From a virus: 43,389 nt of DNA. The stretch covers positions 1 to 43,389 of the IMG/VR virus record IMGVR_UViG_3300010370_000068; one strand, given 5' to 3'. Shown piece after piece: positions 23,401 through 33,900 of this stretch. The stretch's first letter is position 1; each line of letters starts with the position of its first letter. Made by a program: the position numbers and the translations under genes. The notes below the pieces were generated by a model. It saw nothing but the letters and a program-made list of their open reading frames with translations. It searched no databases and had not been told where the DNA came from.

Positions 23401-26332
23401 ATCTACAAGAAGAGACTATGCTCTTGCAGGTATATGTGTAACTTTCACTTCTGTTGGAGAGGGTAATGCTCATCAACTTGAAATGTATCATAAAAATGAT
23501 AAAACTATCATTTCAGTTGATAATGTTATTCAATATCCAATTGCATATTCACTAATTCAACATACTTTAAATAATTATTCTTCAATTGGTTATGCTTCTA
23601 CAATTTTTGCTTTGAGTGGTATTTCATCAATATCTGTAAAAGATTTATTAAAAATTGATAATGAATATATGAGAGTAAATAATGTCGGTTTTGGAACAAC
23701 AATTTCTGGACCAATATCATTTACTGGATCTGTACCATTGGTTGAAGTACAAAGAGGATTTGTTGGTTCATCAGCAACTTCTCATACTAACCTATCAACA
23801 ATAAATGTTTATAGAGGTTCATATAATATCGTTGGTGATCAAATTTTCTTCACTGAACCACCAGCAGGAAGTGTTGCGGATCAGATTGGAGCAGATGAGG
23901 ATAATCTTCCTGAAGCAAGATCTTCATTTAATGGAAGAGTTTTTCTAAGAAAAAATTATGATACTAATCAAATTTATGATAATATTTCTGAAAAATTCAC
24001 TGGTATCGATCAAAGTTATACACTTTCTTCAAATGGAATTAGTACAGTAGGTTTAGGAACTACTGGTGGAAGTGGTATAGTTTTAATTAATGGCATTTTC
24101 CAGACACCAACAACAGAGAATAATTTAAGTAACAACTATAGAATTGTAGAAAATGGAAGTGTTGGTGTAAGTAGTATAGTATTTTCCGGTATTACATCAT
24201 CAAATGGTTCAGTTATTATTTCACAAAATGATGTAAACTTAAATCAACTTCCAAGAGGTGGTCTGATTGTATCATTAGGTTCTACTTCTGGTTTAGGTTA
24301 TGCTCCCTTAGTTGGTGCCTCTGTAACGGCAATTGTTGGCGCAGGTGGATCTATTAGATCAATTGGTATTGGAACCACTGGAAATTGGGGTTCTGGATAT
24401 AGAAATCCAGTTTCAATTGCAATAACAGAATCTGGTCATACTGGATCTGCTGCAACTATTTCAGCTTTAGTTGGTGCTGGGGGAACATTATCTTTCACTA
24501 TTACTGGTGGGGGATCTGGGTATTCAAATCCAACTATTATTGTATCACCACCAAACTATGAAAATCTACCCATAACTGGAGTTTCAAGACTTGGTGTTGG
24601 TACAACAACAAGCACTGGTGTTGGTTTACTATTAAATGTTGAAGTTGGTACAAGTTCAACCGTTGGTGTAGGTTCTACCTTATTTGAAGTTACTAATTTT
24701 AAAATTACTAGATCTGGTTATGGATTTAAAAAAGGTGATGTTTTCAAACCAGTTGGTTTAGTAACTGCTTATGGATTATCAAGCCCAGTTTCAGAATTCC
24801 AACTCACAGTTTTAGATACTTTCTCAGATTCATTTGCTGCTTGGCAATTTGGTCAGATGGATTATATTGATACTGTTAAGAATTATCAAGATGGTTCTAG
24901 AACAAGATTCCCACTTTATTACAATGGTGATTTATTAAGTTTTGAAAGAAATGCTGATGATCCAGACTCCCAGTTAATTGATTTTGATGCTTTATTGATA
25001 GTTTTCATTAATGGCATTTTACAAGAACCAAAATTAGCATACCAATTTGAAGGTGGTACTTCATTTACATTCACTGAAGCACCAAAACCAGAAGATAATA
25101 TTTCAATTTTCTTCTATAAAGGTAGTTCTGAGGATACCGTCTTTGTAAATGTCAATGAAACTTTAAAAATTGGTGATGACGTTCAGGTTCTTAGTAATAA
25201 TAATTTACTTGACATTACTACAGAACAAAATTCAAGAATAATTTCAAATATTTCTTCTTCTGATAAAATTCAAACAGTTCTTTATAATTCGGTTGGAATT
25301 GATATAACAAACAGAAAACCAGCAAGTTGGACAAAACAAAAAATAGATAAAATTATTGATGGTAATTTTGTCTATAAGACAAGAGATTCTATTGAACCTC
25401 AAATATATCCAACTGCAAAAATTATTAAAAATTTCAATGCAGGTGATACTGAACTTTATGTTGACAATGCACAATTCTTCAATTATGAAAATGTTTCACC
25501 AGGTAGTATTAATTTTAATGCATTGATTGTTTCTGGCGCTGCAGATCCAATTTCAGCGAATATAACAGCAACTGTTTCTGCTGCAGGAACAATTCAATCA
25601 CTTACAATTAATAACCCAGGTAGTGGTTATGTAGGTTCTGCAGTTACAGTTAAAATCTCTGCACCACCAAAAGTTGGTGTTGGTATTGGAACTACCGCAA
25701 CAGCATCAGTATCTATCATAAATGGATCACTCTCAGTACCAACCATAATCAATCCTGGTTTTGGTTACACTGCGAATATTGTCCCACAGGTTATTGCACC
25801 TCTTCCAGATCCAACTTATGAAAATATTACTCAGGTAACAACAGTTCAAGGTTTCTCTGGAAAGATTACAGGAATTGCAACTGCTTCTGGAATTGGCACT
25901 AGTTTAGCAATCAAATTTACATTAGATCCAACATTATCTCCATTTACAAATCTTTCTGTTGGTCAACCAATTTATATCTTCAATACAAAGGTTGGTAAAG
26001 GTGTATCTTCTATACTCACTTCAGATAATGCAATTGTAGGAGTTGGTACTACTTTCCTTGATAATATTTACAATATTAGTGCATTTAACAGTTCTGTTGG
26101 AATAATTACTTGCAATGTCTTATCAACATCCTCCTTGGTTGGAATTGCAACTACTGGATCTTTTGTTGGACAATTTTCTTGGGGCAAATTATCTGGATTT
26201 ACCAGATCATCTTCTCCAGTATCAATAGCAGTTTCTGCATATCAAGTTGATGCTGGTTTGTCCACATTCCCAACAATTCAAAGAAGAGGATATGGATTCA
26301 GAGATAATGGTTCAATTAAAAAGGTCTTGTAA
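14435..26332 (+). CDS. Giant baseplate/fibre protein at the gene 7 position, 3965 aa
   Basis: An uninterrupted frame of 11.9 kb, by far the largest gene here. Residues 1-270 form a non-repetitive head (MIQTGFESRVKIQQIVDNQL, ESKGTEESFRILFNVLFGE) that I recall from cyanophage baseplate proteins; T4 gp7 occupies this place, so this may be its functional counterpart. The remainder is a mosaic of beta-rich modules: the GSGY-x(4)-P-V type (for example near residues 1100-1175, 3305-3375, 3715-3790), a HGF-x-x-GE type (near 830-890, 955-1000, 1805-1850, 2925-2990), IDNE/RG/H modules (near 105-135, 1545-1580, 3075-3120), a YHYH-like domain (about 1195-1350) and a T7-fibre-like segment (about 3470-3570). 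It is probably exposed on the virion and may bind host or trigger contraction. Confidence 0.75.
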   Translation: MIQTGFESRVKIQQIVDNQLPEFILDESPKAAEFLKQYYISQEYQGGTIDIAENLDQYLKLDNLIPEVIVGSTTLTDSVGSDDTDITVSNVKGFPKSYGLLKIDNEIITYTGINGNTFTGCVRGFSGITTYSAGITESKTENYTGDLIFKTSEAESHTSDSVVINLSSLFLKEFYKKIKYSLTPGLENLDFVSDLNVGNFIKESRTLYESKGTEESFRILFNVLFGETPKIINLENNLIKPSSATYVRREVVVADRISGDPLLLAGQTIKKTTDDKTSASVSEVEVIRRAGKVYYKLLLFVGYDDAFPTITGSFNITSSTKNIEAVNIGDSIITVDSTIGFPASGKIYSGDNEITYQEKTINQFLGCSGVTSRIETASTIRSDETYYGYENGDTSKKVELRFTGVLSNFAPLSQSASVDEGEKIKIRNLGEVIENPIENPTYKEIFANSWIYNTSSRYQIGSYSSGNISQVILKDDVDKSSLKVGDTIEILNRNSEVIIASNLVVTQINGKQINTNGSFELSPSFDYDIRRKLNYASSSNVSLEYESLTSDIQNLYVEDDKFMYVASNSLPSYEITKNIFGYQASSVSEKNPDTDNYSVINFTDKVSFYSGSAVYYVPSDSPIPGLLERVYYVDVINDRRQIRLYTSLSLVGSSDYIEFGNLTPGTHTFILNSQKENIISAQKIFRKFPLNVNIGDGQSDLTPVGSIGILVNGVEITSYKTNDKVYYGPLDSVDVLNSGSDYDVINPPLLSLSSGSALLQPVVSGKFKKIYVDPQDFDVDTVVSVAVTGGNGKGASFEPIIELKSRSIEFDAKQIAYGGGLDISAETITFLRPHGLVNGQQIIYNPGNNDSIGIGTFNGLNTDTGSTLKTDTIYYAKYVNDTTIQIYERLSDYRSGINTVGFTTIGNSGIHKFSTDLKKTLKEIKIIEPGSGYENRKLRVNPSGISTVNSTISFTNHGFSDGEIISYTYQTTGISGLSTSNQYYILKVNDDTFRLANAGVGGTDPSYYQRGKFVEFSNTGSGYQIFSYPQICLSVNYTSSNLESTQTKGTISATPVITGSIVDVYVYEGGSNYGSEILNLHKKPKITIKNGKNAQLKPVVVNGSISNVNIQFGGSEYYSMPNIKVIGEGTGAIIKPIVTNNRISDVVIINPGVGYVSSTTRLVVESAGKGAILNPNVRSINVNKNLLYGEENDTREIANEILTSSYYNLQYSVCGYSENIQNEFGDDGTQHSKIIGWAYDGNPIYGSYGYSDPKDDNSSIKRLLSGYSLNTSNIQNRPSSFDNGFFVEDYVFTNSGDLDEYNGRFCVTPEFPDGVYAYFATSEDNLSGNLIGQFPYFIGERFRSKFISENSYLDQTFDFNNSKLIRNTLPYKVNETYAGNDFIIESNEIINQITVVDSITSGSIENFDIIDSGNDYKVNDLLRFDQSAAGGFGLSAQVSEITGKDVVDINSTITSYDDSIFTWENNNQVKVTISPYHTFNNLDYVTISGFSTSLSALNGFTQIGVSTVSSILFKEIPAYSIAGVVTDIYVSSIPENISIGSSIKIDNETLSVINTYRTDNVLRVVRESTGSAHTATSIVNFLPNSFTINKPVSYFNSKVNDIYYFNPKQSVGVGSTSGIGISTTYILGTRNIPISIPTQTIFLPDHNFSTNQQLILRKLPSSSAISVANTGGSSTFNLPLSGDSQIVYAIKKSRDHIGIVTQIGLTTTTNGLFFLTNGSNDYRYSIESNFTQIKGDITSIKSTVSVSTSHNLYDGNEINLTVKPNLSVGIGTSTSIKVKYDSIREKLIINPIEFSSSGINTITDEILITNHKLRTGDKVIYSSAGTVASGLTTGIYFVYKVDNNIIKLCETFVDSISNPPIVVGITSAPASTHQLGPVNPPLNVIRNNNLIFDLSDTSLSGYNFKLFYDDEFKDEFISTGSTNTFSVSGVGTVGVSSTASLTLNYSENVPLNLFYNLEKSGYISTADIEVNTYCKISFTNSVYTGSYPISGVGTTTFQISLPYLPENLNYTSSDCDTLLYTTNSLSASGGISKIRTVSSGVGFNKIPAFTGTNSENGEGAYIIAKSSTIGNINQTRILNEGFEYPSDKTLRPTADIPKLLIIKDANTISGITITNNGRNYLSVPDLIITNSETGEKIDSGLLTANLFGTSVGSVNIVKEPKGLPSVPVNIVCINNTNGVGIKTVTTSSSGIVTCYLVTPLSGFGTEPFAVGDKIFVEGIQKYSNDGDGFNSENYGYNFFTVTAYENGGTLLTRKLEYNLSGFSTNVGVAKTEQESYGFIINYDNYPRFEVTQEYSPFIIGEFLSVQSQLGFESQDLRVVEDNENYIKVFGNYKINTNDIIRGVQSGNIAKVDDVKVTTGYFNIGYGSTQRIGWSNDIGKLDEDTQVIADNDYYQNLSYSIKSKQRWEDIVTPVNSILHPSGLKNFADTVITDSVGVGNTNVSDSIQILYDIIDERRVDTINNFDLAIDVDTVENSSRYLKFKNKKLADYIECRTNRVLAIDDISEDFASSEVTTSGFLRISIINPSYRYNRYLVQITNSDNSQIQLTEVIVINDDNNVYTLEKSSISNLEDQIGDIEGYIDEDNSLYLKFTPYDEFNNDYKLKVLNDKFASFSSGIGTYSVGFVDLIGSNVAISSNTTKSLITKNVNKIEAIYSNIHILNQSTNEMNYVEIYLDHNGTDTNITELYFDSNSDLSSNFIGSFGASISGGVLTLDYTNTSDIDIIVRSKNIGFNTTGAGIGTYRFKKTGQGDGFERTVNYVSNFSNVSSASTVVSLSIPEFTSVKSIVRVSIGNTSSLHQVMMINDGTNTHTVQYPALSIGSTSGIGSFGGVISGSNANLIFYPDPSISGTFEVLSFNEKFYTDIDSVNQPSSLEYASIIESIQVGNYFSVNSDNLSKTNFSLTYDGYPIFMREFNPSDSSVLNLSTGEFNIPNHFFNTGERLIYTPKSTFLGVGQTSVGIGLTLTSAGIVTNRLPEEVYAYKINADKFKLSTRRDYALAGICVTFTSVGEGNAHQLEMYHKNDKTIISVDNVIQYPIAYSLIQHTLNNYSSIGYASTIFALSGISSISVKDLLKIDNEYMRVNNVGFGTTISGPISFTGSVPLVEVQRGFVGSSATSHTNLSTINVYRGSYNIVGDQIFFTEPPAGSVADQIGADEDNLPEARSSFNGRVFLRKNYDTNQIYDNISEKFTGIDQSYTLSSNGISTVGLGTTGGSGIVLINGIFQTPTTENNLSNNYRIVENGSVGVSSIVFSGITSSNGSVIISQNDVNLNQLPRGGLIVSLGSTSGLGYAPLVGASVTAIVGAGGSIRSIGIGTTGNWGSGYRNPVSIAITESGHTGSAATISALVGAGGTLSFTITGGGSGYSNPTIIVSPPNYENLPITGVSRLGVGTTTSTGVGLLLNVEVGTSSTVGVGSTLFEVTNFKITRSGYGFKKGDVFKPVGLVTAYGLSSPVSEFQLTVLDTFSDSFAAWQFGQMDYIDTVKNYQDGSRTRFPLYYNGDLLSFERNADDPDSQLIDFDALLIVFINGILQEPKLAYQFEGGTSFTFTEAPKPEDNISIFFYKGSSEDTVFVNVNETLKIGDDVQVLSNNNLLDITTEQNSRIISNISSSDKIQTVLYNSVGIDITNRKPASWTKQKIDKIIDGNFVYKTRDSIEPQIYPTAKIIKNFNAGDTELYVDNAQFFNYENVSPGSINFNALIVSGAADPISANITATVSAAGTIQSLTINNPGSGYVGSAVTVKISAPPKVGVGIGTTATASVSIINGSLSVPTIINPGFGYTANIVPQVIAPLPDPTYENITQVTTVQGFSGKITGIATASGIGTSLAIKFTLDPTLSPFTNLSVGQPIYIFNTKVGKGVSSILTSDNAIVGVGTTFLDNIYNISAFNSSVGIITCNVLSTSSLVGIATTGSFVGQFSWGKLSGFTRSSSPVSIAVSAYQVDAGLSTFPTIQRRGYGFRDNGSIKKVL

Positions 26333-26338
26333 TATTAA

Positions 26339-26346
26339 TATAAATA
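26339..26346 (+). promoter_or_regulatory. Late promoter (TATAAATA)
   Basis: Perfect T4-type late octamer in the 33-base gap before gene 8, 19 bases from its ATG. It allows gene 8 and the following genes to be transcribed independently of the 12-kb gene upstream. Confidence 0.7.
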
Positions 26347-26365
26347 TAGAAAAAACTATATTCAA

Positions 26366-27925
26366 ATGCCTGCACTTGTAACAGATCAATTTAGAATTCT
26401 AAATGCATCTAATTTTATAGATTCTGTTCAGGATTCTTCAAATTCATATTATGTTTTTGTCGGTCTTTCAAATCCAACTCAAACTGGATTTGGTAGAGAC
26501 ATCAATTGGGATAGTAACACACCAAATCCAACTGATAATATAGATTATTTAAATCATTATGAAACGACCGCTCTTTTTGGCAAAAAAATTACAAGTGCAA
26601 ATATCAAGAGGGTAATTCGAAGAATTGATTGGACGCGTGGTACAAAATATGAAATGTATAGACCAGATTATAGTGTGGTAAATCCATCACCAGTTACTGG
26701 TGCTATGAGATTATATGATGCCAACTATTATGTTCTGAATTCTGATTATAAAGTTTATATTTGTATTTCTAACGGTTCTTCTGGAATTAATACAACTGGT
26801 AATGCTTCACAAGATGAACCAACTTTTACAGACTTAGAACCATCTCCAGCAGGTGAAAGCGGAGATGGTTATCTTTGGAAGTATCTGTACACAGTTTCTC
26901 CAAGTGATATTATTAAATTTGATTCTATTGAGTATATCACTGTACCTAACGACTGGGATACATCTACAGATGCTCAAATAACGGCTGTAAGAGAAAGTGG
27001 CGATTCTACAATAAATGATAATCAAATTAAGAAAGTTTATATTCAAAATAGGGGATTAGGTTATACACTATCTTCTGGTCAATCTTGTAACATTATTGGG
27101 GATGGCACAGGTGCAACAGTCGTTGTTGATGTGGATTCTTCAGGTAGAATTGCAGATACAACTGTTACTTCTGGTGGAAAAAATTATACATATGGTTTAG
27201 TTGATTTAGGAACGACTGCAAATCCTGGCGAATATGCAGAATTAATTCCAATTATACCACCATCAAAAGGACACGGTTTTGATATCTATAAAGAATTAGG
27301 TGCAGATAAAGTTTTAATTTATGCAAGATTTGATGATTCGACAAAAGATTTTCCAATTGATTCAAAGTTTGCACAGGTTGGAATACTAAAAAATCCAAAG
27401 GTATTTGATTCAACAGGAGTTAGTACATCAAGTTTTACATCAACAGAGTTTTCTGGTGTCTATGCATTGAGACTTAGTGGAACACCATCTGGTTCAATCT
27501 CAGTTGGAGATAAAATTCAACAAACAGTTACCGATGGAATTGCAGTTGGATATGTCGCTTCGTATGATGAAGAAACAAAAGTTTTAAAATATTTTAAAGA
27601 TAGATCTTTATATTTCAATCCTACAACATATGACCAAATTGATTATATCGGAATAACTACTACAGGAAAAGTACTAGATTTTGAATCAACTAATCAAATT
27701 ACTAAAGTTGGTGGTGGATTTAATGCCTCTGTAGATAGTTCATTCTCTGGTATTACAACAACGATTTCAAATAAAATTGTAAATCTAGGAATAGAATTTA
27801 CTAATGGACTTGCAAATCCAGAGATAAATAATAAGACGGGTGACATAATTTATATTGATAATAGACCCACGGTAACAAGAAGTACTAGACAAAAAGAAGA
27901 CGTTAAAATTATCCTGGAATTTTAA
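26366..27925 (+). CDS. 8: Baseplate wedge subunit gp8
   Basis: 519 residues against 334 in T4. The conserved parts are visible: the SNIKRVIRRIDWTRG-type loop (about 75-90), GESGDGYLWKYLYTVSP (about 165-182) and YITVPNDW (about 191-198), and the C-terminus NKTGDIIYIDNRPTVTRS followed by DVKIILEF, which aligns with the T4 end. The extra length includes a GLGY/GTGA beta module at about 225-270. gp8 dimers sit between gp6 and gp7 in the wedge. Confidence 0.88.
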   Translation: MPALVTDQFRILNASNFIDSVQDSSNSYYVFVGLSNPTQTGFGRDINWDSNTPNPTDNIDYLNHYETTALFGKKITSANIKRVIRRIDWTRGTKYEMYRPDYSVVNPSPVTGAMRLYDANYYVLNSDYKVYICISNGSSGINTTGNASQDEPTFTDLEPSPAGESGDGYLWKYLYTVSPSDIIKFDSIEYITVPNDWDTSTDAQITAVRESGDSTINDNQIKKVYIQNRGLGYTLSSGQSCNIIGDGTGATVVVDVDSSGRIADTTVTSGGKNYTYGLVDLGTTANPGEYAELIPIIPPSKGHGFDIYKELGADKVLIYARFDDSTKDFPIDSKFAQVGILKNPKVFDSTGVSTSSFTSTEFSGVYALRLSGTPSGSISVGDKIQQTVTDGIAVGYVASYDEETKVLKYFKDRSLYFNPTTYDQIDYIGITTTGKVLDFESTNQITKVGGGFNASVDSSFSGITTTISNKIVNLGIEFTNGLANPEINNKTGDIIYIDNRPTVTRSTRQKEDVKIILEF

Positions 27926-27928
27926 AAA

Positions 27929-30900
27929 ATGGCTCAAAAAACAAATTTTAATGTAAATCCTTATTATGATGATTTCAATGAACCAAATGTAGGTTCTAAA
28001 GATAAAAATTATTATAAGGTTTTATTCAATCCAGGAAAAGCTGTACAAGCAAGAGAGTTAAATACCTTACAATCAATACTACAAAACCAAATAGAATCTT
28101 TTGGTAGTCATATTTTTAAAGAGGGTTCTTTAGTAATTCCAGGAAATATCGTTTATGATGATCAATTTTATGCAGTTAAATTAAATCCAACAACTTATGG
28201 TATTAATGTAGTAGAATATCTTGAAAAATTTGTTAATAAAAAAATTACAGGGCAAACTTCGGGGACTACTGCTACTGTTCAAATGGTTCAACTTCCAAAT
28301 TCAGAAGTTGAATACGCAACTCTATACGTAAAATATCAGGGTTCTGATAATAATTTTACATTTAATGAGTTCCAAGATGGTGAATTTTTATATGCAAATG
28401 AAAATGTAGAGTATTCAGAAACAGTTATTTCTTCTGGAACTCCATTTGCTTCAACTATTGCTACAAATGCGAGCAGCATTGGATCTGCTGTTTCTATAGG
28501 CGATGGTGTTTACTTCATTAGAGGAACTTTTGCAAGAGTTGCTAAGCAAACTATAATTCTTGATTATTACACAAATACGCCATCATATAGGATTGGGTTA
28601 AAGGTAGATGAGCAGATTATTACTGCAAAGGATGATGAAACTCTTTATGATAATGCAAAAGGTTTTACAAATTATGCGGCACCTGGTGCAGATAGATTTA
28701 AAATTTCTCTAACATTAGTTAAAAAACTTTTAACAGATAATGATAGTGATACTGACTTTGTTGAAATACTAAGAGTTGAAAACGGTAGAATTAAAAAAGT
28801 AGAATCTAAAACACAGTATTCAAATATTAAAGACTACCTTGCACAAAGAACTTATGATGAGTCTGGTGATTATGTTGTAGATCCCTTTCAATTTACATTA
28901 AACAACTCATTAAATAATAGACTTGGTAATGATGGTATATTTTTTAGTAATGAAAAAACTCAACAAAATAATACACCATCAGATGATTTGATGTGTATTA
29001 AATTTTCTCCAGGAAAAGCTTATGTTAGAGGATATGATATTGTTAAGACGGGTGTAGAAGTTATAGATGTCCCAAAACCAAGAACAACCGAATCCAGAAC
29101 AAATGTTAATATCCCATTTGAAATGGGTAATTTAGTAAGAGTTAATAATGTTTCTGGATCACCAAAACAAAAATCTTCAATCGAACTTTATAGTCAAAGA
29201 AAATCATCCACAACAGCATCGACTGGTACTAAAATAGGTGATGCAAGAGTTTATGGTTTTAATCTAACTGATGCTGCATATACAAACTCTGCAACAAATT
29301 GGGATTTATATCTTTATGATATTCAAACTTATACAGTACTAACCCTCAACCAAAATATTTCTGCTACTGAGCTACCAGCAACTTCTTACGTAAAGGGTAA
29401 AAGTAGTGGTGCTACCGGTTACGCCTCTGCAGCAGGAACAGGTTCTAATCAGATTTCTCTTAGTCAAACATCTGGTACTTTTATTACTAATGAGCAAATT
29501 ACAATTAATGGAATAGAATTATTCCCAAGAACAATTAGATCAATAAAAGTTTATTCAACCCAAGACATAAAATCAGTATATCAGTCAACTGCAACTTCTG
29601 GTTTTTCAACAGCATTTGTTGCGGATACTCAGTTAGATAGGTCAGTAGCATCTGGTTTCTCTCCAACTGATACCATTACTATTCAATCATCAGGTACAGT
29701 TTCTGCATCTGGACGAATTTTTAGCGGAATAGCATCCGATTCAATTATTAGATATCAAAGAGTAGGTTTTTCTACCGAAACCTACAATAGAGTTTTATCA
29801 GTATCCTCAGATGGTTCTTCCATGACTCTTGTTGGCGTTAGCAGCGTTGCAGGAGTTTGTGATGGTGGTTTACCTTTATCTCAGACTAGTACAACCTTCT
29901 CAATTGGTTCTCCAAGAATTAGAAATGAAACGAATGCTTTTCTTTATGCAAGACTGCCAAGTGCCAATGTTTCTTCAACGAATTTAAGCGATTCTATATT
30001 AACATTTAAGTCACAATCTAATGTAACTTTAACGCCTAGTAGCAACACATTAACAATCAACAGTAGTAATTTTGATCTGGGTATTAGTTCATCGACTGCT
30101 AGATTTGAAACATTTGATGAAGAACGTTATTCCATTCATTATGCTGATGGTACAATTGAAGATTTAACATCAGATAAGGTTACGTTATCAAATAATCAGG
30201 TAACATTTAGTGGAATAGATAACAAATCTATATCCACAATTAACGCAACTTTTGTTAAGAGTGGTATACAAAGTAAGGCAAAGCAGTTTATTAGAAGTGC
30301 TTCTCTTAATGTATCATTATCGAAATATCCACAATCTGGATCTGGAATTAGCACATCAGTTAATGATGGATTAACTTATAATCAGTTTTATGGGTTAAGA
30401 GTTCAAGATGAAGAGATTTCTTTAAATTATCCAGATGTTGTAAAAGTTATAGCAATATATGAATCTTTGAATACTTCTGCACCTTCTTTAGATACATTAA
30501 CCTTTAGTTCGCTTTCAAATGTAGACACTAATGCGATTATAGGGGAAAATATTGTTGGACAATCTAGCAAAGCAATTGCTAGAATTGTAACAAAACCATC
30601 TTCAAATACTCTTGGTATTGTATATCTCAATCCAGATAGATTTGTTGAGGGTGAGATTGTTTCTTTTGAAGAATCAAATATTAATACACCAATTGATACT
30701 ATAACTGCAGGTAACTATAAAAATATCACAAATAAATTTACATTAGATAAAGGTCAGAAAGAACAATATTATGATTATTCAAAAATAGTTAGAAATTCTG
30801 GAGAACCAGCACCATCTAACCAATTACTTATTATATTTGATTATTATTCAGTTCCAACTGGCGACACTGGTGATTTATTTACTGTTAATAGTTATTCTGC

Positions 30901-33900
30901 AGAAAGATTTGGAGATGATATTCCAACTATTGGCGGAAGAACTGTAAGAGCGTCAGATACTTTAGATTTTAGACCAAGAGTTCCTGTATTTTCAGGTACA
31001 TCTTCTTCTCCATTTGACTTTACCTCTAGATCATTCGGTTCAGAACCAAAACTAATTCTTTCACCAAATGAAAGCGCATTAATTGGTTACGATTTCTACC
31101 TAGGTAGAATTGATAAACTATGTTTAGATAAACTAGGTAATTTTATTGTTATTGAAGGAGTACCCTCAACAGATCCAGTAGAACCATTGAAGCAAGATGA
31201 AGTGATGCAGATGGCTGTGATTAATCTGCCACCATATCTTTATAGTCCAAGTGATGCAACTATTACACTTACAGATAATAGAAGATATACAATGCGCGAT
31301 ATTGGTCGTATTGAAGATAGAGTTGAAACTCTTGAAACAGTCACATCGCTTTCTCTTTTAGAACTTAATGTTCAAACTTTACAAATTCAAGATGCTCAAG
31401 GTTTTAATAGATTTAGAACAGGATTTTTTGTAGATGATTTTGCAAATACAAGTTTAATTAATCTTGATGATTCAACAATCGAAGTAGATACTGCAAATGG
31501 TGAATTAATACCTCAAATTAATAGAAATAGTATTAGTCTATTACCAGTTTCTGCAGATTTAACTACAGATGAAAATTTAGATCTAAGTACAAATTTTGCT
31601 TTATATGACTCTAATGTTCAAAAAACAAACGACGTAATTACATTAAGATATGAATCTGTTGGATGGATTGAGCAACCAATTGCAACTAAAGTAGAAAATG
31701 TAAACCCATTTCACGTTGTTTCATATGTTGGAGAGATTACACTTGATCCATCTAGCGATAGTTGGGTAAGAACGATACAACTTGAAGATGTAAACGTTAA
31801 TATAAGATTAAGAAACAGACGTGTTCGCCCAAATCAAGTTGCAAGAGGATTTTTTAGAGTAGATGGTAGAAGAGTAAGAAGAAGAGAAGTAACAGAAGTT
31901 GCTAGTGATGTTACTAACGTAGTTGCTACTGGTGCTGAAGTTTACATGAGATCACGCAACACTGGTTTTGATGCAGTAAGCTTAAAACCTTTGACTAGAT
32001 TTTATCAGTTTTTGGATAGTAATAGTGGAGTTGATTTTATTCCAAAACTTATTGAAATTTCACCTAATAGAACTTTAACAAACTATGGAGCATCAAAAGC
32101 GTTTACCGTAGGTGAAACTGTAGTTGGTAGTTACAATGGTCAAGATTTAATTGCATTTAGAGTTGCTACCCCAAATCACAAAGAAGGTAGATTTAATAGT
32201 CCTAGTAAAACATATAGTGTCAATCCTTATATTAGAGGTGAAAGTATTCCGGGTCAATATAGTGCTTCATCAAAAGTTCTTAATGTAGATATTAGAGCAC
32301 TATGCGCTGAAGCACAAGGTTTGTATTCTGGTTACTTAGTTGTTGGAATGAGATTAGTTGGTGAAACTAGTGGTGCTGTTGCATATGTAAAAGATCTGAG
32401 ACTTATAAGTGATAATTTTGGTGATTTGCAAGGATCATTTTTCTTAAGAGAACCAAATACAACACCCCCACCACCAGTAAGACTTGCAACTGGATCTAAA
32501 GTATATAAATTATCTTCAAGTGAAACAAATGAAACTCCACTTCCAGGAAGTAGACTTATTTCTTCTGCGGAAACAATTTATAGATCGGAAGGAACTTGGG
32601 AACAAAGGCAAAGAATAACAACTACAACTACCCAACTTTTTATTCGTAAAGATCCTCTAGCACAATCGTTTAGTGTTGGTGCAAGTAGTGAAGATGTTAA
32701 TGGAAACTCTCCAAATGAAGATGCAAATGGAGCATTTTTAACTGCTGTTGACATTTATATGGCACGCAAAGATGAAGAAACTCCATTAACTGTACAAGTA
32801 AGAACAGTTGAATTAGGTACACCAACATTGACGGTTCTTGGAGATCCAGTTACTTTAAGACCAAACGAAATTCAAATTTCTAATGATGCATCTTTACCAA
32901 CCAGAGTAACATTCCCATATCCAATTTATCTTGCACCAGGAGCTGAATATTGTATTGTTCTTTTGGCACCACAGACTATTCAATATGAAGCTTGGATTGC
33001 AGAAATGGGAGAAAATGCAGTTAACGCTAGATCTCTTCCAGATTCTCAAAATGTAAGGTATACAAGGCAATTCGCTCTTGGCAGCCTCTTCAAATCTCAA
33101 AATGGTTCTATTTGGACAGCAAATCAATATCAAGATTTGAAATTTAAACTTTATAAAGCTAATTTCACATCAAACAGTGGAAGTGTCTTGTTCCAAAATC
33201 CAACACTAAATCAGAGTAATGGTTATGTACCCAACCTATCCTCAAATCCAATTACAACATTACCTAAGAGATTTTCGATTGGTATAAGCACAGTAACCAA
33301 CAATGCAGTAATTGGCATTTTAACCACTGGTAGAAAAATTGGTGATGCTTCAAAACCAAGTAATTATGGTTATATTGTTGGAACAGGAAGTTCAGTAGCA
33401 AGTGTAGGAATTACTACAGGCGGTTCAAATTATACAACAACATCAAATGTTGGTACATATGCAATTACTGGTGGAGGAACTGGGTTAAGACTTAATATTA
33501 CCGCAGCTAGTGGTAGTGGCAACATTACTGCAGCAACGATTGCTAGTGTTGGAAACGGTTATGCTGTAGGTGATATTGTCGGTATTAAAACTTCAGATGT
33601 TTCTCCTGCTGCAGGTCGTAATGCACGAATTACAATTAGTAGTATTACAGGTCTAGACACCTTGTATATTAGCAATGCCCAAGCGGAGTCATTTACCACT
33701 GTTGGTATTTCAACTTTAGTTTATTATAATTCTTCTGATACAGCAGTTTCTCTTGCAGGTACATCAATTAGAACATCAACTCCAGTAGGTGGAATTTACG
33801 CAGGAAACTTTATGAAAGTAATTCATTCCGATCACGGAATGTATGCTGCTAATAATAAACTCACCCTTTATAATGTAGGATCTAACATTGTTCCAACAAC

